A stretch of DNA of 64,000 nt from the NCBI RefSeq assembly GCF_001469215.1, contig NZ_LOFH01000005.1:1-64000 (forward strand), written 5' to 3'. A model generated the notes under the pieces. The model searched no databases and was not told where the DNA came from. It saw only the letters and a list, made by a program, of their open reading frames with translations. The translations under genes and the position numbers were made by a program. Origin of the DNA: Pseudoalteromonas sp. H105. Lineage in GTDB: Bacteria; Pseudomonadota; Gammaproteobacteria; Enterobacterales; Alteromonadaceae. Shown piece by piece: positions 9,426-17,916 of this stretch (position 1 is the first letter of the stretch; each line of letters begins with the position of its first letter).

Positions 9426-10886
9426 TCAATTAATGATCACTAAAGAGGCATCGTCCACTTCTTTTGACAGAATTACCTGCGAATTTTTCCATAATAATTG
9501 CGCGAACTCTTCTGCAGAATCCTGCTGAGGGGGGATTATTTTTTCCAATTCAGCTATTTCGTCCATATCCGCACATCGGTTTTCTGTCCATCCATCGGTA
9601 TACACTAACAGATGTTCTACATTATTTAATTCAGCTTCATACTGTGTATAAGTATGATCTTTAGAAAGGCCCAGTAATGGACCCGTCCCGGTAAGTTGCG
9701 ATACGGACCCATCGTTATAAATGACCACTGGCGCAGGGTGACCTGCATTCAACCAATACAGCTTATTGTCTTTTATAAAACAAATTACCAGCGTCACAAG
9801 ACTCGACTTACATAACTGCTGCTTATAAAGCGCATCGTTCAGTGCGCTTAACATATCTTGATAAGGTAAACCCGTCGCTAAAAAGCCACTTATAAACCCT
9901 TTAATTGCAAAGCTTTCTTTTAATGCTTGTAATCCATGCCCCATCATGTCGCCAAGTATAAAAGCACTGCCTTCATCATTTATCGGCATAAAGAAGTCGC
10001 CACCATTGCCCACACTGATAGAACCAAAAATATGCGCTGTTTTTTTATTCGCTAGGTGCACTTTTGCTGGTGCCTGACCAAATGTACTTTGATACGATAA
10101 ATAAGCGAACCGATGTGTTACACGCTCAATACTTTGTAATAGCTTATTTTTTTTAACGGGTTTAATTAAGTAATCATCAACACCTAAACGGTTAATTTTA
10201 CTAATGACTTCTTCACTATCATCACCCGTGAGCATGACGACAGACAATTGAGATTTAAGATTCGACCGATTTAACTTTTCTAATAGCGGCTCACAAGTAC
10301 CATTTTTTAGCTTATGATCCAGCAGCAGAATACTCGCATCCGACGTTAATATTGCTTGCCAACCTGCGTCAATATTTTCACATGTAATGACTTGAAACTT
10401 ATCTTTTAAATAGGCTTTCATCAGTGCAAGCTGTGTAACATCATCATCGACATAAATGACGCAAGGTCTTTTATCTATGTGGGTTAAAGGAAACGAGAAA
10501 AAGTTTTTTGACTCAGCAGTTTCATAGGAAGCATCAGCGAAATAATGACGAATTAATTCAACCCCCATTCCACCTTCTACCAGCTCTTCAGAGTCTATTT
10601 TCCAGGAGGAGTCATTTTTTTCAAATAAGTTATAAGGCTTTAGTTCATCAATAAAGGTTAAGGTATATGAATCACTGCTAACTTGGCTAATACGCACAGT
10701 GATCCATTGTTCACTGCCTTCATTATGGCGAATAAGATTAGTTAAGTATTCCGTTGCAACCAACCCAGCTGCATCAGACTCATCACGCTTAACAGATAAA
10801 GCCCCTAATACATGCTTAAGTACTTGGCGTATTTCGGTTAATGTTGGCCAGAGTAATTCAAAACGTCGTTCAAATAAAATATCCAT
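9426..10886 (-). CDS. sypE: SypE-like partner-switching regulator: RsbW-type kinase - receiver - SpoIIE-type phosphatase
   Basis: Three domains in 486 residues. Residues about 1-135 form an anti-sigma-type HATPase with an N box (ATEYLTNLIRH) and glycine box (GGMGVELIRHYF). A receiver (about 140-255) has acidic VDDD (146-149), phospho-acceptor Asp190 (LLLDHKL) and Lys in LIKPVKK. A PP2C/SpoIIE-type phosphatase (about 285-486) has GGDFFMPI, LGDMMGHG, YTDGWTENR and terminal DDASLVIIN. This exact order is that of V. fischeri SypE, which phosphorylates or dephosphorylates the STAS protein SypA according to its receiver state. A SypA-like protein is encoded at the head of the same operon. Kinase and phosphatase motifs both look intact. 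Confidence 0.93.
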   Translation of the reverse strand: MDILFERRFELLWPTLTEIRQVLKHVLGALSVKRDESDAAGLVATEYLTNLIRHNEGSEQWITVRISQVSSDSYTLTFIDELKPYNLFEKNDSSWKIDSEELVEGGMGVELIRHYFADASYETAESKNFFSFPLTHIDKRPCVIYVDDDVTQLALMKAYLKDKFQVITCENIDAGWQAILTSDASILLLDHKLKNGTCEPLLEKLNRSNLKSQLSVVMLTGDDSEEVISKINRLGVDDYLIKPVKKNKLLQSIERVTHRFAYLSYQSTFGQAPAKVHLANKKTAHIFGSISVGNGGDFFMPINDEGSAFILGDMMGHGLQALKESFAIKGFISGFLATGLPYQDMLSALNDALYKQQLCKSSLVTLVICFIKDNKLYWLNAGHPAPVVIYNDGSVSQLTGTGPLLGLSKDHTYTQYEAELNNVEHLLVYTDGWTENRCADMDEIAELEKIIPPQQDSAEEFAQLLWKNSQVILSKEVDDASLVIIN

Positions 10887-10893
10887 GCAGCTC

Positions 10894-11598
10894 TCAATAA
10901 TGTTTAAACAGCCATTTTTGTTTGTGTATTTTATTTTTTAATAGTGTACACAACTTAGGCCATTTCTCTTTTCTGCTTTCTAAGAACAACAATATTCTTT
11001 CACCTAAAGGTGCAAAATCATGTTGGCTGACTAACACTTTGATATTGCTGTGCCCTGCTTGTTTGAGCTCACGAACGCCTTCACATAATGACTCTTCATC
11101 ATTGATGCCCAAACCAACAGTAACCAGTGTTAAGTCACTGCAAAGGCTAATTGAATGTAGAGGTACATTGTTACGGTTAAGTTTTAAAGCAGGCGACATA
11201 TCCAACAAAATATAATCATACTCTTGCTTCAAGCGAATGATTGCTTCATTTAAAACCTGCTTGTTTTTTGCTGACTCAATAGCCGATAAATTTTTGATAG
11301 TCAGTATATTCACTTCTTTGTAAGGAAGCACACTGAGCTGACATGAAATATCATCAAATCGCCACTCATTCGTTAAGTTAGGTAAATGCTCATCAATATT
11401 AAAAGAACTTATCGGATTTAGATCGATGATAAGAACCGATTTATTTTGGCTTTGTAAACGCCTTGCTATGCTTATACATGCGCTCGATGAGCCCTCCGCA
11501 CCATGTAATGAGATAAAGGTCACGCAGCGAGCATTGTCATCATTTATGGTATTACAGATTGTTTCTAACTCATGAAACTGCTCTGGTATAATTTTCAT
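10894..11598 (-). CDS. sypD: SypD-like CpsD/ParA-family protein with degenerate Walker A
   Basis: A 234-residue protein of the CpsD/CapB/Wzc cytoplasmic-kinase fold. Walker A' (VLIIDLNP, Asp59) and Walker B (ILLDMSP, Asp133) are present. The P-loop, however, reads LHGAEGSSSACISIA (31-45): the GK[ST] lysine of ordinary BY-kinases is replaced by serine. There is also no tyrosine-rich C-terminal tail; the protein ends in KWLFKHY. ATP hydrolysis or tyrosine kinase activity is therefore doubtful, and it may act structurally with the chain-length protein at 17917. It overlaps the exporter gene upstream by 4 bases and is followed after 7 bases by sypE. Confidence 0.82.
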   Translation of the reverse strand: MKIIPEQFHELETICNTINDDNARCVTFISLHGAEGSSSACISIARRLQSQNKSVLIIDLNPISSFNIDEHLPNLTNEWRFDDISCQLSVLPYKEVNILTIKNLSAIESAKNKQVLNEAIIRLKQEYDYILLDMSPALKLNRNNVPLHSISLCSDLTLVTVGLGINDEESLCEGVRELKQAGHSNIKVLVSQHDFAPLGERILLFLESRKEKWPKLCTLLKNKIHKQKWLFKHY

Positions 11599-13676
11599 AA
11601 GCTCACCACCAACGCAATAATGGTAATAAAGTCAAGGAAGTTATCTTTGAATTGGCTGAGTAAGTCTTGGCCTTTATCTGGCACATACAATGTATCACCA
11701 GCGCGTAATACAGGGATGTTGGCTGAATTGGGTGATTTAATAAATGCCTCTAAATCAAATACCCTTGATTGTTCTTTACAGCAAGAGTGATTTACAACAA
11801 CAATCTTATCAATTAACGCTGAATTCAATGGCCCGCCAGCTTCTGCCAATACATCAAGAATAGACATCGTATCATCAAAATTATAACGGCCAGGCTTTTG
11901 CACAGCCCCCATAATACGAACAACCCGCTCTTTTGGTGTGCGTAACCAATCCTTATTTTTCTCAGGAATAAAAATAGTATCCCCAGGCTGAACGTAAGGA
12001 AACAGTGTTTCATCTCCTGTTTCAAAATAAAGCGCTAAATCAAGTTTACTCACCCGTGCTCGATTGCTATTGCGGTGTGTTACGCGAATATTCCGAATAT
12101 CAGCATTTCCATTAGGCCCATCTGCCGCTGCAAGAATATCAATGAAATGCATATTCTCATTGAAAGCATATCGACCTGGAGACCCAACTTGCCCCATGAT
12201 ATAAATTGACTTACCTGACTCTTGGCGTATCCACTGTGATTTATTATCTGATGGATCAACCGGTAACTCTTCCACGATAATTGTATCCCCGGCGTTTAAA
12301 TCAGGTAAAGCGGTTCGCCCGTCAGTGATCGTATATTTTTCCAAATCAAAACGCTGAGTAACATCACCCTCTCGAATAATTTTGATGTCATTGATGTTTG
12401 CACCTTTTGTTGGACCACCAGCATGTGCTAGCAAATCAGTGAAGTCCATTTCATCACTCCACTCATAGCGTCCGGGAGACTGAATTGCACCAATAATTTT
12501 TATTGCACGCTTAGTGGGGATCTTTAACCAGCTTTTTTCATTTACGTCTGTTTTCTCTGGCACAAAGATGACATCGCCAGGGTTAAGATCAGGCACTTTC
12601 ACTGTTTGCGTACCTTCGCTGTAACCTTGCAAATCAAACAGAATACTTTCACCTTTGGGAGTGAGTATTTTTATCAGGCGCGTTTCAGCAAATCGAGTCG
12701 GTCCACCTGCATTGGCTAATATATCTAAAAAGTTAGTACTGTCTGCCGCTTCATAGGCTCCGGGCTTTTGCACTTCTCCCATGATGTAAACAGTACGAGA
12801 CGTAGTATTCACATCATCTACCATGATGGGCACATAAATGGTCGAACCAGCTTCTAACTGTGGCATGCTATTTACAGGCTTATCAAGGTACGCTTTTAAA
12901 TCAAATATCACTGGTGATTCATTTACAATCACTCTAATTTTGGTTACATCGGCATAACGCGTCACCCCTTCAGCACGCATTAATGCATCTAAAATGGTCA
13001 TTTTTTCTTTAAACGAAAAACTTCCTGGGTTATGCACTTCGCCTAATATGGTGATAGCACTTTTATCGCTGGCGTCACCCGTTGCACTCAGCGTTTGAGC
13101 GTCAAAATCTATTTGTACATTGCCTAATAAAGGAGATACAGGCACAAAAACAGTGTCTTCACTTTTAAGCTTAGGTAGCAGACTACTATTTCCCGTGTCT
13201 AAGTAAGCCTTGTAGTCAAACTCAATAACCTCGTCACCACGTCTAATCTGTAATCTGTCTAGTTGGGCACCGGGCTTTAATCCATTGGCTTTAGCAATAA
13301 CCATTTGAATATTACCATCGTCAGGAATGCTCACTTGCGATGGATTTATGACATAACCCATAACATTAATAAAAATATCACGGCTACGTATTTCTACGTA
13401 AAAGTCATCTATAGCAACGTATAGCTCTGTTAAAATAGGCTTTAATTCAGCCTGAATTTGTGCAGTCGTTTTATTAGCAGCATTAAATTGCCCGACTTCA
13501 GGAATGTTTATCTGCCCATTTTTATCGACTTCAAATAAGCCATCAAACTCAGCTTCTCCCGGTATATACAAGAACAGTTTATTACCGACTTGAACTTCAA
13601 GTTCATCAGTAACGGGGTTTGCAAAACCAGGGCTTATCAAAAATAGTAATATCAACATAGTAAAAATGGTTTTCAT
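11595..13676 (-). CDS. sypC: SypC-like polysaccharide export protein with six SLBB repeats
   Basis: Outer-membrane polysaccharide exporter of the Wza/BexD class, 693 residues. The start at 13676 is chosen over an open upstream extension because AAGGAG lies 8 bases before it and it begins a signal peptide (MKTIFTMLILLFLISPGFA). A Poly_export domain (DELEVQVGNKLFLYIPG...) is followed by about six SLBB-type repeats, each with an hhxGxVxxPGxY core, for example YIMGEVQKPGAYE, RIMGAVQKPGRYN. Wza has two to three such domains, so this periplasmic part is long. There is no lipobox cysteine; the C-terminus is hydrophobic (FLDFITIIALVVSL). Gap to sypB is 4 bases. Confidence 0.9.
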   Translation of the reverse strand: MKTIFTMLILLFLISPGFANPVTDELEVQVGNKLFLYIPGEAEFDGLFEVDKNGQINIPEVGQFNAANKTTAQIQAELKPILTELYVAIDDFYVEIRSRDIFINVMGYVINPSQVSIPDDGNIQMVIAKANGLKPGAQLDRLQIRRGDEVIEFDYKAYLDTGNSSLLPKLKSEDTVFVPVSPLLGNVQIDFDAQTLSATGDASDKSAITILGEVHNPGSFSFKEKMTILDALMRAEGVTRYADVTKIRVIVNESPVIFDLKAYLDKPVNSMPQLEAGSTIYVPIMVDDVNTTSRTVYIMGEVQKPGAYEAADSTNFLDILANAGGPTRFAETRLIKILTPKGESILFDLQGYSEGTQTVKVPDLNPGDVIFVPEKTDVNEKSWLKIPTKRAIKIIGAIQSPGRYEWSDEMDFTDLLAHAGGPTKGANINDIKIIREGDVTQRFDLEKYTITDGRTALPDLNAGDTIIVEELPVDPSDNKSQWIRQESGKSIYIMGQVGSPGRYAFNENMHFIDILAAADGPNGNADIRNIRVTHRNSNRARVSKLDLALYFETGDETLFPYVQPGDTIFIPEKNKDWLRTPKERVVRIMGAVQKPGRYNFDDTMSILDVLAEAGGPLNSALIDKIVVVNHSCCKEQSRVFDLEAFIKSPNSANIPVLRAGDTLYVPDKGQDLLSQFKDNFLDFITIIALVVSL

Positions 13677-13680
13677 GGCA

Positions 13681-14535
13681 CTACTCCTTTTTACCTGCAA
13701 TAATTTTTGTCCATTTAACCAATGCTTTTTCTTTTTTATCTTGCGGGTTTTGGTTATTTGCATCGAGTATGATTGCTTCAACTCGGCGATCTGAATGACG
13801 AGAGCTGTCGTTTGGGGTTGTCTCGCTGTAAGGCTTTAAACTCCCTTGCGTCAACGTTGTAATACTTACTTTAGGCACGCCGTATATCACCAACCATTGC
13901 TTTACTGTTTCAGCACGCTTTAGTGCAAGCTCATAGTTACTGTTCGTTGTACCCACTCTATCTGTATGACCCACGAGTAAAATATTGACACTTTCTAACT
14001 GCTTAATTAAATCGGCGGCTTGGGCAACCCTAACTGCATATTTAGGCGTTATTTCAAACGCATTAAATGCAAATTGATTGTCGCTGTTAAGCAAGTCCGA
14101 CAATTGCTTTTTAATCGTTTCAAGCGCTGGTTTTGTGATACTTACCGATGCACAATCTGTAAGCTGACGCACAGTATCAAAGTGATTAGTAAGTTGATTC
14201 AGTGCATGATAATGAAGTAATAAATCATGCTCAGCGTCTTGCCACATTTGCGCTGAAATTAAACGACGGATCCGATTCTCGTATATTTGTGCTTTGAGTA
14301 GTTGAGCAGGCATACATGCCTTAATATCTTGTGATTTTAATAGCTCAAGTTTAAGCACTAAATGCTCAAACTCGCTGGTCACAACATCTTCAGGTTGTGC
14401 ATAGTTACTATCGTATAACTCATCTTCAAGCGGGTAGTTTTGATATTTTTCGGCCAGTCCCCCTTTACCGTGCTCAGGCCAAGAAGAACACCCACCTAAC
14501 AATATAATAACGGCTACGATGACATAAGATCTCAT
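13681..14535 (-). CDS. sypB: SypB-like OmpA-family lipoprotein
   Basis: A 284-residue envelope lipoprotein. The start at 14535 has AAGGAG 7 bases upstream and gives a lipoprotein signal, MRSYVIVAVIILLGGC, with lipidated Cys16; an in-frame extension upstream is less likely. The C-terminal third is an OmpA peptidoglycan-binding domain: LLVGHTDRVGTTNSNYELA, LKRAETVKQWL and DRRVEAIIL. It would tie the export machinery to the cell wall. It lies between the STAS gene and the exporter, exactly as sypB lies in V. fischeri. Confidence 0.9.
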   Translation of the reverse strand: MRSYVIVAVIILLGGCSSWPEHGKGGLAEKYQNYPLEDELYDSNYAQPEDVVTSEFEHLVLKLELLKSQDIKACMPAQLLKAQIYENRIRRLISAQMWQDAEHDLLLHYHALNQLTNHFDTVRQLTDCASVSITKPALETIKKQLSDLLNSDNQFAFNAFEITPKYAVRVAQAADLIKQLESVNILLVGHTDRVGTTNSNYELALKRAETVKQWLVIYGVPKVSITTLTQGSLKPYSETTPNDSSRHSDRRVEAIILDANNQNPQDKKEKALVKWTKIIAGKKE

Positions 14536-14554
14536 TATACTCTCCTTAGTCCAT

Positions 14555-14863
14555 TTAAATTGAGTCAATAAATGGGATTGTTTTATCCACTCTTAAAAGG
14601 TTCATTAGCTTAAACGGCTGACCCGTCACGTTGAGTAAAGATAATGAATTACTTTGTTTTTCAATTCTTTTATATAGAAAAACAATAGCACCTATTCCAG
14701 AAGAGTCGATAAATTCCGTTTTTGAAAAATCAAGAATAACCGAGCTTGCATCGTGTTCTACTAGATGCTCAAACTTATCTTTTAATTCGTCTACTGCAAA
14801 ACCTGAGAAGTCTGTAGGAAGTGCTAAAACTTTTTGCTCTGTATCGTTAGCTAAATTCATCAT
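14555..14863 (-). CDS. sypA: SypA-like STAS domain protein (anti-sigma-factor antagonist type)
   Basis: A single STAS domain of about 102 residues. The key segment is FIDSSGIGAIVFLYKR, where a serine in DSSG is the residue phosphorylated in SpoIIAA/RsbV-type proteins. In V. fischeri, unphosphorylated SypA promotes biofilm formation and SypE controls its state; the same pair is present here. Four methionine codons crowd the start. I use the ATG at 14863 because AAGG then lies 8 bases upstream; 14869 or 14860 are possible. It is the first gene of the sypA-B-C-D-E operon, with a sigma-54 promoter at 14902-14916. Confidence 0.92.
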   Translation of the reverse strand: MMNLANDTEQKVLALPTDFSGFAVDELKDKFEHLVEHDASSVILDFSKTEFIDSSGIGAIVFLYKRIEKQSNSLSLLNVTGQPFKLMNLLRVDKTIPFIDSI

Positions 14864-14901
14864 GATCATTACCTTTTAAGTTTAAAGACTCTTAAAGTAA
14901 T

Positions 14902-14916
14902 CCAAGAAGAATGCCA
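14902..14916 (-). promoter_or_regulatory. Sigma-54 promoter of the sypABCDE operon
   Basis: On the minus strand TGGCATTCTTCTTGG carries TGGC at -24 and TTG at -12 with the required 10-base spacing; the usual final C is a G. The predicted start is near 14890. Two copies of the enhancer word lie about 93 and 124 bases upstream of it. The enhancer pair makes the call stronger than the -12 mismatch alone would allow. Confidence 0.65.
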
Positions 14917-14977
14917 AGTTTAAGCTATTGAATTTTAAGGATTTGAATTTAATCAGAAGGAAGGGGCTGACCAAATA

Positions 14978-14989
14978 CGCATAATGCAA
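14978..14989. promoter_or_regulatory. Enhancer word CGCATAATGCAA (putative SypG site 1)
   Basis: CGCATAATGCAA is the exact reverse complement of the word at 15009-15020, and the same 12-mer recurs at 30347-30358. It lies about 93 bases upstream of the predicted sypA start, the position expected for an activator of sigma-54 polymerase. Confidence 0.65.
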
Positions 14990-15008
14990 TCGCTTTTTAA
15001 GTATGCTT

Positions 15009-15020
15009 TTGCATTATGCG
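15009..15020. promoter_or_regulatory. Enhancer word TTGCATTATGCG (putative SypG site 2)
   Basis: Second copy, in inverted orientation to 14978-14989; the two centres are 31 bases apart, close to three helical turns, so both would face the same side of the DNA. The copy is flanked by TTTT... and AAAA, giving a near-palindrome, TTTTGCATTATGCGAAAA. Confidence 0.65.
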
Positions 15021-15028
15021 AAAATTAA

Positions 15029-16828
15029 TTACTGTCCTTTACCCGTGAAAACCACGACAAATGTTTTAAATAAAATGCTGCACTCCATATAGCACCAACT
15101 ACGCGCTGAGGATGTACTGAGCATATAAGCATAATCCCACCCTATTTTATTTCGTGCATCATCAATACTTTCATCATACCCGTTCATAACTTGCGCTAAG
15201 CCTGATATACCTGGTTTTATGCCATATGTTCTTTGGCAAAAATAAGGGATGTCTTTTTCTAGCTTCGAATAAAATACAGGGCGCTCTGGACGAGGGCCAA
15301 TTAACGACATATCACCCACTAGCACATTCCAAAGCTGTGGCAACTCATCAAGCCGAGTCTTACGGATAAAACGGCCCACTGGCGTTATTCTAGCGTCATT
15401 TTTACTTGCCCACACTGCCCCGCTTTTACTTTCAGCATCAACGACCATCGAGCGAAACTTAAGCACATTAAACAATGCAACAAAATCATCATTACTTTCA
15501 CCCACTCTTTGCTGTCTAAATAAAACAGGTCCCTTCGACGTCATTTTTATACTTAGCGCGACCCCAAGCATCACAGGAAGCAGTAAAATTAGCCCTGTTA
15601 CCGAGCCTATAATATCAATCCCGCGTTTTACCGTTTTAATCCATGCATTATTTTGCGGCTTTAAGTGATGCACACGTTGCCAGTGCGTTTTGTAATCACC
15701 GCGTTCAAATTTAACAATCCCCCAAAGCGCCAACGCATAAGCACCTACAAGGTAATTAATACTGTCAACAATTGGAAATTTAACTTTAATTTTTGCACTA
15801 CTTTTAATAACCCCAGCGCCGTGTACGGCAAGCATCAGCCCACTCGCAATAGACGGTAATACCCAATTAGACACCAACGCTAACGTAAAAGTGAGTACGT
15901 ATACACTTAACAATATAATTGGCATAAGGCCACGCAATACTTTGTGGGAAAAAAAGTTAAAACTAACCCATCCGAGCTTAGGGTTAAGTAAGCTAAACAA
16001 TGCTTTTATTTGCTGCCAGTTCCCAGCGCCTATTCTAACTCTTCTTGCATTATCGTGACTTTGCTCATCACACTCTCTTTCTAAAATATTGATGTCACTA
16101 TTGACCTGTGATTTCCCCCCTTTCTTAAGTGCTTTCATCGAAAGGATAAAATCATCATTTATGGTACTGTCGTCTAAAAGTTCAGCTGCGTCAGAACGTA
16201 TAGCAAACATCGCACCGGGCATACCAATAACAGCGCCAAGTGAAGACTCCATACTTTTCACTTTATTCTGGTAGTGCCAATACTGCTTCTGCTGTGCTGA
16301 AGCTAATTCATCAAGGACATACACTCCGGTGATGACATTGACTTCAGGGTTTTTAAAATCTGCGTCGATTTTATCCAACACATCAATACTTAGTAATGCA
16401 CTGACATCTGTAAACAGTAACGCATCATAATTTGACTTGGTGAGTTTAATTAATTCATTAATACCATATGCTTTGCCTTTGTTCTCTTTGCTAAAATGCA
16501 AATGACAATTGACATTTTGCTTTGCAAGATGCGATTGAGCAATCATGGCTTCTTGATACGTTTTATCAGTGCAACCATCAAGGTAAACATGAATTGCATA
16601 ATGCTGAGTATCATAAAGCATAGACCCAAGATTATGCAGTTTCTCTTTAATATGTGCCTGCTCATTGTAAGCGCACATTAAAATACCAAAGCGTGTGGTG
16701 GGAATTATAGCTGGCTTATTTTCCTTATGTTGTTCATTACTAAATAGTTTTAGAATAATTAAATAACCAACGTGATGATACAAAACAAGCACAATTAAAA
16801 TTACCCATATCGTAAATAAGACAGTCAT
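15029..16828 (-). CDS. Fusion of GT2 glycosyltransferase (SypQ-like) and initiating undecaprenyl-phosphate sugar transferase (SypR-like)
   Basis: A 599-residue, two-enzyme membrane protein. The N-terminal half is a family 2 glycosyltransferase: one membrane segment, MCAYNEQAHI (AYNE 53-56), YLDGCTD (82-88), LLFTDVSA (acidic site near 140), NDDFILS (224-230), then several membrane segments (about 300-372). From residue 401 a complete bacterial sugar transferase follows: KRGIDIIGSVTGLILL, LFNVLKFRSM, RKTRLDELPQLWNVLVGDMS, LIGPRPERP, YGIKPGISGLAQV. That half should start synthesis by placing a sugar-1-phosphate on undecaprenyl phosphate. In V. fischeri these are, as far as I recall, two adjacent genes. 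It is the last gene of the operon starting at 19410. Confidence 0.9.
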   Translation of the reverse strand: MTVLFTIWVILIVLVLYHHVGYLIILKLFSNEQHKENKPAIIPTTRFGILMCAYNEQAHIKEKLHNLGSMLYDTQHYAIHVYLDGCTDKTYQEAMIAQSHLAKQNVNCHLHFSKENKGKAYGINELIKLTKSNYDALLFTDVSALLSIDVLDKIDADFKNPEVNVITGVYVLDELASAQQKQYWHYQNKVKSMESSLGAVIGMPGAMFAIRSDAAELLDDSTINDDFILSMKALKKGGKSQVNSDINILERECDEQSHDNARRVRIGAGNWQQIKALFSLLNPKLGWVSFNFFSHKVLRGLMPIILLSVYVLTFTLALVSNWVLPSIASGLMLAVHGAGVIKSSAKIKVKFPIVDSINYLVGAYALALWGIVKFERGDYKTHWQRVHHLKPQNNAWIKTVKRGIDIIGSVTGLILLLPVMLGVALSIKMTSKGPVLFRQQRVGESNDDFVALFNVLKFRSMVVDAESKSGAVWASKNDARITPVGRFIRKTRLDELPQLWNVLVGDMSLIGPRPERPVFYSKLEKDIPYFCQRTYGIKPGISGLAQVMNGYDESIDDARNKIGWDYAYMLSTSSARSWCYMECSILFKTFVVVFTGKGQ

Positions 16829-16838
16829 AATGTTTCCC

Positions 16839-17915
16839 CTATAAAGCTAAACCATTGTAAAAATGATCGTATGCTTTGCTCATTTGATCTGCATCGGCAA
16901 TTGAGAAGATATATTCTCGAATACATTGCCCTTGCTTCATGTTTATAGCTTTTAATAGAGCAACTTTTAAACCAACTGGATCATTTAACCCAATAAGAAT
17001 TCCCTGCTCTTGCGTTACCACTTCACTAATCCCACCCACATCACTGGCAACAATCACTTTTCCGCATGCCATCGACTCCAATATCGATAACGGTAAGCCT
17101 TCTCTTTGAGAATAAAGGCACATCACACTTATCGCGGAATAAAACAACTGCATATGCTGTACATTCCCTAAAAAATGTACCCGCTTTAACACCCCAAGCG
17201 CAGACGCTGCGTTTTGAAGAGACAGCATTAAACTGCCATTACCAGCAAACACGAGTTCAATATCTTCGTCTAACTCAGGCAGTAGTTGTATTAAATCTGC
17301 ATGCCCTTTGCCAGGCTCTAATCGGGCAGAACAACCAATCAGTTTCCTATTTTGAGGCAATCCAAGCTGACTGCGGGCAGTGGCTTCATTGATGTGAGTA
17401 AACTGCTGGAAATCAATCCCATTGAGTATGGTTTTATCCGCCTTAATCGCTGTTTGTTGATAAAAATCATTTGCAACTACCTGCGCATCAGCAACCCAGT
17501 TAATTTTTGTCAGGCCATTTAATACTTTCGTAATCAAGCGTTGTTTAAAGTTGTTTAAATACCATGCATCGTGAATAGTAGACACATGACGCACGCTTTT
17601 ATTCGTCATACATACAAGGCTGGCATAAAGCATTGGCCCTACATGGTGACTGTGTACGACTTGTATATTATGCTCTTTAATCAATCGACTTAGTTTTTTA
17701 AGGACCGTTAAGTCAAACTTTGGCGCTTTATTTAAGCTCACCATTTGGTGGCCAAATTGTGCAAGCGCTGGCCATTCTTTTATTGCATCTTGCTCCTTAC
17801 CTTCAAGAGAAACAATCAAGCTGTTATGTGCAAACTGGCTTTTTTGCATGAGTGTTACGGCCATTTTTTCCAAACCGCCAATTTTAAAATGCTGAACCAA
17901 ATGTAAAACATTCAT
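16839..17915 (-). CDS. Glycosyltransferase family 4 (SypP-like)
   Basis: A GT-B enzyme of 358 residues. The N-terminal acceptor half has HFKIGGLEKMAVTLM and VVHSHHVGPMLY; the C-terminal half has IGCSARLEPGKGHADLI, LVFAGNGSLM and the E-x7-E motif in SQREGLPLSILESMACGK. It presumably extends the repeat unit on the inner face of the cytoplasmic membrane. The start is one base after the stop of the chain-length gene, with an AAGGGG ribosome site inside that gene's end; the fusion gene follows after 10 bases. Position between chain-length protein and GT2 matches sypP. Sugar specificity is unknown. Confidence 0.88.
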   Translation of the reverse strand: MNVLHLVQHFKIGGLEKMAVTLMQKSQFAHNSLIVSLEGKEQDAIKEWPALAQFGHQMVSLNKAPKFDLTVLKKLSRLIKEHNIQVVHSHHVGPMLYASLVCMTNKSVRHVSTIHDAWYLNNFKQRLITKVLNGLTKINWVADAQVVANDFYQQTAIKADKTILNGIDFQQFTHINEATARSQLGLPQNRKLIGCSARLEPGKGHADLIQLLPELDEDIELVFAGNGSLMLSLQNAASALGVLKRVHFLGNVQHMQLFYSAISVMCLYSQREGLPLSILESMACGKVIVASDVGGISEVVTQEQGILIGLNDPVGLKVALLKAINMKQGQCIREYIFSIADADQMSKAYDHFYNGLAL

Positions 17916-17916
17916 G

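Noticed and set aside
14978..15020. Inverted pair of words as a terminator for the sypQR-like gene
   Set aside because: The arms are 19 bases apart, no T-run follows, and the same 12-mer recurs as a single copy at 30347, so it is better read as a protein-binding word.
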